Under the pieces are notes generated by a model. That model searched no databases, was not told where the DNA came from, and saw only the letters and a list, made by a program, of their open reading frames with translations. From Immundisolibacter sp. (GTDB lineage: Bacteria; Pseudomonadota; Gammaproteobacteria; Immundisolibacterales; Immundisolibacteraceae): a stretch of DNA of 15,380 bases. Both the position numbers and the translations under genes were made by a program. The stretch is from assembly GCF_041601295.1 (NCBI RefSeq), contig NZ_JBFIII010000075.1:1-15380 (forward strand), in the 5' to 3' direction. Numbering within the stretch: position 1 is the stretch's first letter; the number at the start of each line of letters is the position of its first letter. This document shows, in pieces, positions 7,801-13,883 of this stretch.

Positions 7801-8027
7801 AGCAGGCCGTCCAGGCCCACCATTTTCTGTTCAATGACCTGAGTGACCGAGCTGTCCAGGGTGGCCGCCGAGGCCCCGGGATAGACGGCGCGTATCTGGA
7901 TCCCGGGCGGGGCCACGTCGGGGTAGCTTTCGATCGGCAGCGTTCTGATCGCCAGCGCGCCAGCGAGCATGATCGCAATGGCAATCACCCACGCGAAGAT
8001 GGGCCGGTCGATAAAGTAATTAACCAT
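4890..8027 (-). CDS. RND multidrug efflux pump, HAE1 family (AcrB/MexB-like inner-membrane transporter)
   Basis: The proton-driven transporter of a tripartite efflux pump, about 1045 residues against 1049 for AcrB. I start it at the ATG at 8027 (MVNYFIDRPIFAWVIAI), the usual HAE1 opening; an upstream in-frame ATG at 8084 would add 19 basic residues unlike the family. The proton-relay residues are present at almost AcrB numbering: Asp407 and Asp408 in GMLVDDAIVVVENVE (TM4), Lys937 in GLTAKNAILIVEFA (TM10) and the Arg of RLRPIMMTSMAF (TM11). The two halves show the expected duplication, with TM7 around PRFLLVYVVIVGGLGLLFVR followed by LPGGFLPDEDQG. The start codon overlaps the end of the membrane-fusion gene by 8 bp. 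No outer-membrane channel gene follows, so a TolC/OprM-type partner must come from elsewhere. Substrates cannot be predicted. Confidence 0.96.
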   Translation of the reverse strand: MVNYFIDRPIFAWVIAIAIMLAGALAIRTLPIESYPDVAPPGIQIRAVYPGASAATLDSSVTQVIEQKMVGLDGLLYMASESNITGDAQLTLTFQPGTDPDIAQVQVQNKLQAAEPLLPDEVVQQGVQVNKVTQSYLMVLAFVSDDGRLGVSDLADFVAAHIQEPLGRIDGVGDVALFGAQHAMRVWLNPDRLAQYGLTVPDVNAAIRVQNTQVAGGQLGGLPAMPGQRLNATVLAQSRLETPEQFGNILLKVQPDGARVRLRDVARVGIGSENYGFKNVYSGKAASGVGIIPAPGANALETAKRLRARLAELEPNFPPGVVVRLAEDSAPFVSTAIKEVALTLVQAVGLVFLVMLVFLQNLRATLIPTLAVPVVLLGTFGIISIAGFSINMLTMFSLVLAIGMLVDDAIVVVENVERVMHEENLDARSATRKSMRQITGALIGIALVLSAVFVPMAFFPGTTGAIYRQFSLTIVSAMSLSVLVAMVFTPSLCATLLKPKPHGPPRRGLLGRFSRGVGNTTKRYVSAVGYMIRRIPRFLLVYVVIVGGLGLLFVRLPGGFLPDEDQGTLYANVLLPPGATTERTEQVMEQVGRYFYETEKKIVFGAMNVFGFSFGGRGQNVGLVFVNLKDWSERQSPQDSAQALGLRASMHFARTVKDGMAFAFAPPSVRALGRSAGFDMQLQDRAGLGHDALVAARNQMLGMAAQSPVLANVRPNGLEDAPQYRLHIDQEKARALGLSLADINQTLGTAWGSTYVNDFIENGRTKKVFVQGDAPFRMLPEDLERWYLRNASGDMVPFGAFSSTEWTRGSPRLERFNGVPAANLIGQAAPGYSSGEAMTEMEHLAARLPPGIGYEWSGMSFQQKQAGSQAPALYAISAIVVFLALAALYESWTVPFAVMLVVPLGLLGAVLAALARGLNNDVFFQVGLLTTMGLTAKNAILIVEFAHTLHTKQGKSLTDAVLEAARIRLRPIMMTSMAFMLGVAPLAIATGAGAAARIAIGTGVIGGMASALFLSTFFIPMFYVVVQSLVGRRRPRRQPTPHTGV

Positions 8028-9228
8028 GCCCGGCACCCTTGGGTCCCGGGGTCGGCGGCGGACCTGGATTTGCCGGCGTCTCATCCGCGGGCACCGGGTT
8101 CACGGGCATGCCGGGCGTAAGGCGCAGCGGGCCGCGGACCACGACGCGGTCACCCGGCGTCAGGCCGCTGCCAACCAGCCAGGCATCACCGGCCGCGCGG
8201 CGGGTCTCGATCACCCGCGCTTCAAGTATGTTGTTGGCGCCGACGATCAGCACGCTGGCCTGGCCTTCGGCATTGCGCGTCACGGCCTGCTGCGGGATCA
8301 GTAGCGCAGCGTTTTCCACGCCCTCGCGCAGACGGCCGCGCACGTACATGCCCGGCAGCAGGTGATGGTCCGGGTTCGGGTACACGGCACGCAGGTTCAC
8401 TGAGCCGGTGCCGGCATCCACGGTTACGCCCGAAAACTTGAGGTGGCCCGGCAGGGGATAGACGCCGCCGTCCTCCAGCACCAGGTCGACCCGGGCAGCA
8501 TCGGGTCCAGCCCGCTCCAGTCGGCCCTGCTCGAACTCCCGGCGCAAGCGCAGCAGCTCGCTGGTGGGGCGCTGGATGTCCAGATAGATCGGGTCCAGCT
8601 GTGTGATCTGCGCGAGTTTCTGCGGTTGGCCCGCGGTGACCAGCGCGCCCTCGGTAATGAACGATTCGCCTATGACTCCGGCGATTGGCGATTCGATGCG
8701 CGTGTAATTGAGGTTAATGCGCGCGGTTTCGAGCACGGCACGGGCCGCGTCCACCTCGGCCAGTGCCTGTTGGTAGGCGGCCTGTACGTCATCGTTGTCC
8801 TGCTTGGGCACCGCCCCGGACCGGGCAAGGGGCGCGAAGCGCTCGGCCTTGAGGCGAGCCACCTCGGCGATTGCCCGGGCCCGCTTCTCGTCGGCCTCAG
8901 CCCGACGGGCGGCGGCCCGATACGGCGCCGGATCAATTTGATACAACGCCTGCCCGGCGCCGACCGTCTGGCCTTCCTGGAACAGGCGCTTTTGCAGGAT
9001 GCCGCTGACCTGCGGGCGGACCTGCGCCACGCGATAGGCTGTGGTGCGGCCGGGTAGTTCGGTGATCAGTGCATACGGTCGCGGCTGCATCTGGATCACG
9101 CCCACTTCGGGCGGCGGGCGTTGCGCCTGGGCCGGTGGCGCACCCGGTCCGCAGGCGCTCAGCGCCGCCAAGCCCGACGCCAGCAGGCCAATGCCCACAA
9201 CGCGTAATACAGCCTGGCCTAGCTTCAT
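8020..9228 (-). CDS. RND efflux periplasmic adaptor (membrane fusion) lipoprotein, AcrA/MexA-like
   Basis: The adaptor that joins the inner-membrane pump to an outer-membrane channel. The chosen start, ATG at 9228, gives a 402-residue protein with a lipoprotein signal: MKLGQAVLRVVGIGLLASGL and a lipobox LSAC, lipidated at Cys26. An upstream in-frame ATG at 9291 would bury this signal and run through the operator, so I reject it. Upstream, GAGGA (9235-9239 on the minus strand) is a good ribosome binding site. The domain order is canonical: N-terminal beta-barrel strand (VGVIQMQPRPYALITELPGR), lipoyl half (RPQVSGILQKRLFQEGQ), coiled-coil hairpin rich in Ala/Glu/Arg, second lipoyl half (INLNYTRIESPIAGVIGE), then beta-barrel and membrane-proximal domains. 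Gene order and overlap with the pump show a two-gene operon. Confidence 0.95.
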   Translation of the reverse strand: MKLGQAVLRVVGIGLLASGLAALSACGPGAPPAQAQRPPPEVGVIQMQPRPYALITELPGRTTAYRVAQVRPQVSGILQKRLFQEGQTVGAGQALYQIDPAPYRAAARRAEADEKRARAIAEVARLKAERFAPLARSGAVPKQDNDDVQAAYQQALAEVDAARAVLETARINLNYTRIESPIAGVIGESFITEGALVTAGQPQKLAQITQLDPIYLDIQRPTSELLRLRREFEQGRLERAGPDAARVDLVLEDGGVYPLPGHLKFSGVTVDAGTGSVNLRAVYPNPDHHLLPGMYVRGRLREGVENAALLIPQQAVTRNAEGQASVLIVGANNILEARVIETRRAAGDAWLVGSGLTPGDRVVVRGPLRLTPGMPVNPVPADETPANPGPPPTPGPKGAGHG

Positions 9229-9277
9229 GGAGTGTCCTCGCACTGGATTTCGAGATCGGCCGCCAGGGGGGTAGACC

Positions 9278-9289
9278 GACCGATCGGTC
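9278..9289. promoter_or_regulatory. TetR-type operator palindrome upstream of the efflux operon
   Basis: GACCGATCGGTC is a perfect 12-bp palindrome, extended on the left by another GACC to read GACCGACCGATCGGTC from 9274. Paired GACCGA/TCGGTC motifs of this kind are typical TetR-family operators. It lies 50 bases upstream of the adaptor ATG, beside an AT-rich stretch (9290-9300) that reads TTAAAT on the minus strand and could be a -10 element. Repression of the efflux operon is the natural inference. No tetR gene lies in the window. Confidence 0.55.
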
Positions 9290-9417
9290 AAATTTAAAAG
9301 GCAAGCCGGGCGCGGCTCCCGATGCTGGGAATCGGCTGCGATTTGCAGGAATCCCGCGCAGTATAAGCGTTGGCGGGCGCACCGGTCGACCGCCAGGGCC
9401 CTTGTTGCAGGCCCCTC

Positions 9418-9450
9418 AGTACCGGCCAGCGCTGCTGCTTGGCCGGTACT
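9418..9450. promoter_or_regulatory. 10-bp perfect inverted repeat upstream of the dioxygenase
   Basis: The arms AGTACCGGCC (9418-9427) and GGCCGGTACT (9441-9450) flank 13 bases. No T-run follows on either strand, so it is unlikely to be a simple terminator. Spacing of about 23 bases between arm centres (two helical turns) would suit a dimeric regulator. It lies 122 bases before the dioxygenase ATG. The regulator is unknown. Confidence 0.4.
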
Positions 9451-9572
9451 TGCCTGTTACCCGGCTATTCCTTGACAGCCGTCAGGTTCGGTTCGCCGCA
9501 ACCCCCTAGCATCCTGCTTCACCCGTCGCCGACGGGGTCACACGAGCAGTGCGCACAGGAGAAAGGCAGCCA

Positions 9573-10766
9573 ATGACCGCCAGCATCACCCTGCCGGACA
9601 CCGTCATGGAGTGGCCGGCCAGGTACAACGAAATCCCCAAGGCCGTGTTCGAGGAGCCTGGCCTGTGGCGCCTGGAGCTAGAAAACATCTTCTACGGCGA
9701 GGAGTGGCATCCGATCGTGCACCGCGCCGAGGTTCCGAATCCCGGCGACTACAAGGCCGCCTTCATCGGCGAGATGCCGATCTTCGCCGTGCATGGCGAT
9801 GATGGAAAAATTCGTGTTTTTCACAACGCCTGCGCCCATCGTGGCGCCACGCTGGTCACTGACAGCGCCGGCAACAAGCCGGACTTCGAGTGCCCCTACC
9901 ACCGCTGGCTGTTCAGCAGCCGCGGCGATCTGGTGGGTTGCCCCAACAGCCAGGAGTTCTCGCCCAGCTTCACCAAGGAAAAATTCGGCCTCAGGGAGCT
10001 GCGCACCGAGTCGTTTTCGGAGCTGTACTTCGTCACCATGAGCGACAAGACGCCGGACCTGCGCAGCTATATGACCGAGGCGGTGTCCGAGCCGCTGGGC
10101 CGGATTCTGGGCAACGGGCACGGCCTGAAGCTGCTCGGCTACCAGAAGGTCTATTACGACTGCAACTGGAAGGCCTATGTCGATAACGACGGCTACCACG
10201 CACCGTTGCTGCACCTGGCCTTCAAGCTGATGGGCTGGCAGGGTGGCAAGGGCGCGCAGATCATCACCGAAAATGGCCACATGGCCTTCGATGCCGAGCT
10301 GAGCATCCCGCAGAAAGTCGATGCGCTGGAGGACAGCTCCATCGTGCAGTTCAAGGGCGACCCCGACAGCAAGGGGTCGGTCATCGCCAGCACCTTCCCG
10401 ATCACCGTGTGCACCAAGCACATGGACATGCTGAACGTGCGCTATGCCTTCCCGAAGGGGCCGCGTGGCGTCGAGGTGCACTACACCTATTTTGCGCGCG
10501 ACGATGACAGCCCGGAGCTGCTCGCCCACCGCACTCGCCAGTGCTCCAACCTGCTGGGGCCCAGCGGCCTGATCAGCCTCGAGGACGCGGCCATCTTCAC
10601 CCGCATCGACATGGGCAACCGCTCGCCGGGCAACGCCATCTTCCAGAAAGGCGTGGTGGATGAATACCGGCTGGACCTGAACGTCAAGCAGAACGACGAA
10701 TCCGGCAACCTGCCGCGCTGGGAGCATTACCGCAAACGCATGGGCTTTCGGAGGGCCACGGCATGA
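9573..10766 (+). CDS. Rieske non-heme iron aromatic-ring-hydroxylating dioxygenase, alpha subunit
   Basis: The catalytic subunit of a two-component oxygenase that inserts O2 into an aromatic substrate, 397 residues. The Rieske [2Fe-2S] motif is complete: Cys87-X-His89, 17 residues, then Cys107-X2-His110 (CAHRG and CPYHRWLF). The mononuclear iron site is also complete: Asp206 bridging, His209 and His214 in DNDGYHAPLLH, and Asp338 in LEDAAIF. This spacing matches naphthalene dioxygenase Asp205/His208/His213. The start is the ATG at 9573, behind AGGAG (9557-9561) and AAGG (9563-9566); a GTG at 9549 would absorb the ribosome binding site. The stop overlaps the beta-subunit ATG. No ferredoxin or reductase gene is adjacent, so electrons must come from proteins encoded elsewhere. 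The substrate cannot be inferred; a monooxygenase or demethylating role remains possible. Confidence 0.93.
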   Translation: MTASITLPDTVMEWPARYNEIPKAVFEEPGLWRLELENIFYGEEWHPIVHRAEVPNPGDYKAAFIGEMPIFAVHGDDGKIRVFHNACAHRGATLVTDSAGNKPDFECPYHRWLFSSRGDLVGCPNSQEFSPSFTKEKFGLRELRTESFSELYFVTMSDKTPDLRSYMTEAVSEPLGRILGNGHGLKLLGYQKVYYDCNWKAYVDNDGYHAPLLHLAFKLMGWQGGKGAQIITENGHMAFDAELSIPQKVDALEDSSIVQFKGDPDSKGSVIASTFPITVCTKHMDMLNVRYAFPKGPRGVEVHYTYFARDDDSPELLAHRTRQCSNLLGPSGLISLEDAAIFTRIDMGNRSPGNAIFQKGVVDEYRLDLNVKQNDESGNLPRWEHYRKRMGFRRATA

Positions 10767-11248
10767 TGGGCATCGACCACAAGGTCCGCGACGCTGTCGA
10801 GGCGCTGAACCTGAGCTACATCCGCGCCCTGGACCGGCGCGACATGCACGGCTGGCTGTTGACCTTCGACAACCCCGGTAGTTATGTGTGCATCCCCAAG
10901 GAAAACGAGGATCGCGGTCTGCCGATCGGCTACATGCTGGACGACAGCTACGCGCGCCTGAAAGACCGCGTGACCCAGGTGACGCAGATCCAGCCCGATG
11001 CCGTGGAGCATTATCAGCCGCGCCACTTCACGCAACTGGTCGACATCCAGCCGCTGGGCGGCGTGAACTACCGCGTCGAGACTCACTTCACCGTCAATTA
11101 CACGCCCGACAACAGCGGCCGTACCGAGGTTCTGGCCAGCGGCACCTACGTGGACGAAGTGGTGGTCAACGGCGGGGCGCGTTTTCGCAGCCGCCGGGCG
11201 GTGCTCGACACCACCGTGGTGCCGCGCTACATCGCTTATCCCATCTGA
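10763..11248 (+). CDS. Aromatic-ring-hydroxylating dioxygenase, beta (small) subunit
   Basis: The non-catalytic structural subunit that assembles with alpha, probably as alpha3beta3; 161 residues of the SnoaL/NTF2-like cone fold. Family features include an N-terminal helix (VRDAVEALNLSYIRALDRRD), a YVCIPKENEDRG strand-loop, a DDSYARLKDRV segment comparable to the M-x-R-x-L-R region of BphE-type subunits, and a C-terminal strand RFRSRRAVLDT ending near VPRYIAYPI. Its ATG overlaps the alpha stop (ATGA), so the pair is translationally coupled. GGAGG at 10750-10754 serves as ribosome binding site for the ATG at 10763 or the alternative ATG at 10766. Nothing suggests degradation. Confidence 0.9.
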   Translation: MMGIDHKVRDAVEALNLSYIRALDRRDMHGWLLTFDNPGSYVCIPKENEDRGLPIGYMLDDSYARLKDRVTQVTQIQPDAVEHYQPRHFTQLVDIQPLGGVNYRVETHFTVNYTPDNSGRTEVLASGTYVDEVVVNGGARFRSRRAVLDTTVVPRYIAYPI

Positions 11249-11387
11249 GTCCCTGACCGACCGCTGGCGGATACAGGTCGCCGCGGCCGGTTAAGGGTCG
11301 TCAGCCCGCCGTCGTCGGCCGCGCCTATGAGTGCGAGCGGCGGCTTTGCTTTATCCTTGCCGGCCACTATCGCATCCCCTGTTGGCC

Positions 11388-13052
11388 ATGGCTCAGTACG
11401 TTTTCACTATGAACCGCGTGGGCAGGATCGTCCCGCCCAAGCGCGCCATCCTCAAAGACATTTCCCTGTCATTTTTTCCCGGCGCCAAAATCGGCGTACT
11501 GGGCGTGAACGGTTCCGGCAAGTCCACCCTGCTGCGCATCATGGCTGGCGTGGATAAGGAATTCGAGGGCGAGGCGACGCCCATGCCCGGCATCAAGATC
11601 GGCTACCTGCCGCAGGAGCCGCAGCTGGACCCAACCCAGACCGTGCGTCAGTCGGTCGAGGAAGGCATTGGCGGGGTGCTGGCGGCGCAAAAGCGTCTGG
11701 AGGATGTTTACGCCGCCTACGGCGACCCGGACGCCGACTTCGACAAGCTGGCGGAAGAACAGGCCCGTCTGGAGGCGGAAATCGCCGCCGCCGACGGCGA
11801 CAGCGCCGGGGTGCAGCTCGAAGTGGCAGCCGACGCCCTGCGTTTGCCGCCGTGGGAGGCCATTGTCGGTCAACTGTCCGGTGGCGAAAAGCGCCGCGTG
11901 GCGCTGTGCCGCCTGCTGCTGTCACGCCCGGACATGCTGTTGCTGGACGAGCCCACCAATCATCTGGACGCCGAATCGGTGGACTGGCTGGAGCAGTTCC
12001 TGCACCGCTTCCCGGGCACCGTGGTGGCGGTGACCCATGATCGCTATTTTCTGGACAATGTCGCCGAGTGGATTCTGGAGCTCGACCGCGGCCGGGGCAT
12101 TCCCTTCAAGGGCAACTACAGCGACTGGCTGGAGCAGAAGAACCAGCGCCTCAAGCAGGAGGAATCCAGCGAATCGGCCCGCCAGAAAGCCATGGCGCAG
12201 GAACTCGAATGGGTGCGCCAGAATCCCAAGGGCCGTCAGGCCAAGAGCAAGGCACGCCTGAACCGGTTCGAGGAACTGTCGAGCCACGACTACCAGAAAC
12301 GCAACGAAACCAAGGAAATTTTCATCCCGGTGGCCGAACGCCTTGGCAACGAGGTAATCGAGTTCCAGCACGTGGGCAAGGGTTATGGCGACCGCTTGCT
12401 GATCGACGATCTGTCGTTCGCGGTGCCGCCAGGCGCCATCGTGGGCGTGATCGGCCCCAACGGCGCTGGCAAATCGACCCTGTTTCGCATGCTCACGGGT
12501 AGCGAGCAGCCGGATGGTGGCGCGATCAAGCTCGGCTCCACCGTGCACATCGCCATGGTGGATCAGAGTCGCGCCGAGCTGGCCGACAACAAAACCGCCT
12601 GGGAGGACATCTCCGGCGGCGCGGACATCATTACCGTGGGCAAGTTCGAGATGCCGTCGCGTGCCTACCTTGGGCGCTTCAACTTCAAGGGCGCCGACCA
12701 GCAAAAGCACGTTGGCACCCTGTCTGGCGGTGAGCGGGGCCGGTTGCATCTGGCCAAGACCCTGCTCAAGGGCGGTAACGTACTGCTGCTGGACGAACCG
12801 TCCAACGATCTGGACGTCGAGACCCTGCGTGCGTTGGAGGAGGCGTTGCTGGAGTTCCCGGGCAGCGCACTGGTGATCAGCCACGACCGTTGGTTCCTGG
12901 ACCGCATCGCCACCCACATCCTGGCCTGCGAGGGTGACTCGCAGTGGAATTTCTTCTCCGGCAACTACCAGGAATACGAAGCCGACAAGCGTCGGCGCCT
13001 GGGTGAGGAAGCGTCCCGTCCGCACCGCGTGCGCTTCAAGTCGCTTCGTTAA
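11388..13052 (+). CDS. ettA: Energy-dependent translational throttle protein EttA (ABC-F ATPase)
   Basis: A ribosome-associated ABC-F ATPase that binds the E site and gates the first elongation step according to the ATP/ADP ratio. It has 554 residues against 555 in E. coli. The start at 11388 gives MAQYVFTMNRVGRIVPPKR, nearly the E. coli N-terminus; an ATG at 11331 would add 19 unrelated residues. Domain 1 has Walker A GVNGSGKST (Lys45), signature LSGGEKRR and Walker B LLLDEPTNHLD (Asp187/Glu188). The inter-domain linker includes ELEWVRQNPKGRQAKSKARL and FEELSSHDYQKRNET. Domain 2 has Walker A GPNGAGKST, signature LSGGERGR and Walker B LLLDEPSNDLD (Asp469/Glu470), where Ser replaces the usual Thr. 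No strong ribosome binding site is seen. It is 17 bases from ppnP and may share a transcript with it. Confidence 0.97.
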   Translation: MAQYVFTMNRVGRIVPPKRAILKDISLSFFPGAKIGVLGVNGSGKSTLLRIMAGVDKEFEGEATPMPGIKIGYLPQEPQLDPTQTVRQSVEEGIGGVLAAQKRLEDVYAAYGDPDADFDKLAEEQARLEAEIAAADGDSAGVQLEVAADALRLPPWEAIVGQLSGGEKRRVALCRLLLSRPDMLLLDEPTNHLDAESVDWLEQFLHRFPGTVVAVTHDRYFLDNVAEWILELDRGRGIPFKGNYSDWLEQKNQRLKQEESSESARQKAMAQELEWVRQNPKGRQAKSKARLNRFEELSSHDYQKRNETKEIFIPVAERLGNEVIEFQHVGKGYGDRLLIDDLSFAVPPGAIVGVIGPNGAGKSTLFRMLTGSEQPDGGAIKLGSTVHIAMVDQSRAELADNKTAWEDISGGADIITVGKFEMPSRAYLGRFNFKGADQQKHVGTLSGGERGRLHLAKTLLKGGNVLLLDEPSNDLDVETLRALEEALLEFPGSALVISHDRWFLDRIATHILACEGDSQWNFFSGNYQEYEADKRRRLGEEASRPHRVRFKSLR

Positions 13053-13069
13053 TCGGCCAGGGCCCTCTC

Positions 13070-13384
13070 ATGAGCGACCGCTTCGACGGCGTCAGCGTCG
13101 TCAAACAGGCCAACGTCTACTTCGACGGCACCTGCGTGAGCCATACCGTCCACTTCGCCGACGGCACACGCAAGAGCCTGGGCGTGATCTTCCCGTCCAC
13201 GCTGACCTTCAGTACCGGTGCGCCGGAGCGGATGGAAGTCCTCGGCGGTCGCTGCCGCGTGCGCCTCGCCGGTGCGACCGACTGGCGTGGCTATGGAGCG
13301 GGGGAGTCGTTTTCTGTGCCCGGCGACAGCTGTTTCGACATCGAAACGCTGGAGCGGCTCGACTACGTGTGCCACTTCGAGTAA
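13070..13384 (+). CDS. ppnP: Pyrimidine/purine nucleoside phosphorylase PpnP (YaiE/DUF1255 family)
   Basis: A small cupin-fold enzyme that phosphorolyses nucleosides to free base and ribose-1-phosphate. The 104 residues compare with 94 in E. coli. Conserved stretches are KSLGVIFPSTLTFSTGAPE, a glycine turn in MEVLGGRCRVRL, TDWRGYGAGESFSVPG, and a C-terminal DYVCHFE. The extra length is N-terminal (SVVKQANVYFDGTCVSH), close to the VSVVKKANVYFDG-type N-terminus I recall from other gammaproteobacteria. The ribosome binding site is weak (AGGGCC just before CTCTC-ATG). It follows ettA by 17 bases, so co-transcription is likely, although no functional link is known. Confidence 0.9.
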   Translation: MSDRFDGVSVVKQANVYFDGTCVSHTVHFADGTRKSLGVIFPSTLTFSTGAPERMEVLGGRCRVRLAGATDWRGYGAGESFSVPGDSCFDIETLERLDYVCHFE

Positions 13385-13436
13385 ACATCCCAGGCGCTGT
13401 TTGAAGCACCGGCCCGGATGTAGCGCTGGACAATAA

Positions 13437-13464
13437 AAACCCCAACCGCGAACGGTTGGGGTTT
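13437..13464 (-). terminator. Rho-independent terminator of ssrA (possibly bidirectional)
   Basis: A perfect 12-bp stem, AAACCCCAACCG (13437-13448) and CGGTTGGGGTTT (13453-13464), closes a CGAA loop. On the minus strand the stem is followed by a T-rich tail (GTTTTTATTG), placing it 8 bases past the tmRNA CCA end. On the plus strand it also lies 52 bases after ppnP, but the T-run there is short. Confidence 0.85.
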
Positions 13465-13471
13465 CAGGGTT

Positions 13472-13830
13472 TGGTGGAGGCGGCGGGAATCGAACCCGCG
13501 TCCGCAAGTCCTCTGCCGTTGGCTCTACATGCTTATCCCAGCCTATTATTTTAACCGAGCGCCACCCGACGGGCAGGGACGGCGATCAGCGATCCTGAAA
13601 GGTTTTAGCGGGTTGGCCCCAGGCCTGCCTCGCCGCGAGCTTGTGTGTGTCGACGCCTGAACCCCGGTCGCACAAGCACATCCGGTCAGACGGCACCCTA
13701 CTGGGGTTTAAGCAGCGAGTGCGTAGTTGTTGTCGTTTGCAACTATCTTTTTGCAGCGAGATTAACGAGGACACTGCGCCTCGGCATGCACCTCAGGTTT
13801 CGTAACCCACGTCGAAACCAGGTCGCCCCC
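13472..13830 (-). ncRNA. ssrA: Transfer-messenger RNA (tmRNA)
   Basis: The trans-translation RNA that rescues ribosomes stalled on broken mRNAs. The 5' end GGGGGCG (13830-13824) pairs with CGCCTCC (13482-13476) to form the acceptor stem, with a single G-U, followed by A and the encoded CCA at 13474-13472. The T-arm GCGGGTTCGATTCCCGC is intact. The mRNA-like part encodes the tag ANDNNYALAA and a TAA stop (13740 down to 13708), ending in the ALAA degron recognised by ClpXP-type proteases. The total of 359 nt and the contiguous 5' and 3' ends show the one-piece form, not a permuted two-piece tmRNA. It lies 53 bases downstream of smpB on the same strand. No strong -10/-35 is obvious right before the mature 5' end, so it may be processed from an smpB-ssrA transcript or use an unrecognised promoter. 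Confidence 0.96.
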
Positions 13831-13883
13831 GGATTCGCTATTGGCTTGGACATCTTAACGGACGCCGCAGTTCCCGGCCAGGG

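Larger units (their letters stand above)
9229..9572. other. Divergent control region between efflux and dioxygenase operons
   Basis: 344 bases without a gene separate two divergent operons. The left part holds the TetR-type palindrome (9278-9289). The centre holds the 10-bp inverted repeat (9418-9450). The right part holds TTGACA (9472-9477) without a matching -10, a small hairpin CCCGTC/GACGGG (9522-9536) and the dioxygenase ribosome binding site near 9557-9566. No small open frame with a convincing ribosome binding site was seen. Confidence 0.6.

Noticed and set aside
9440..9453. Sigma-54-like promoter (TGGCC...TTGC) before the dioxygenase
   Set aside because: The GG-to-GC spacing is 9 instead of the required 10, and the sequence is explained by the inverted repeat.
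9472..9500. TTGACA as -35 of a sigma-70 dioxygenase promoter
   Set aside because: Perfect -35 but the 16-18 base positions downstream hold only GC-rich sequence with no -10; not listed as a promoter.
9678..10727. 349-residue minus-strand frame opposite the dioxygenase alpha subunit
   Set aside because: Antisense shadow; the plus frame carries complete Rieske and iron-site motifs and a ribosome binding site.
11922..13025. 367-residue minus-strand frame opposite ettA
   Set aside because: Antisense shadow; its Val/Gln/His-rich composition is what the complement of an EttA gene gives.
13472..13510. Apparent tRNA 3' half (T-arm plus CCA) on the minus strand
   Set aside because: No D-arm or anticodon arm is adjacent; the matching 5' acceptor strand is about 350 bases away, as in tmRNA.
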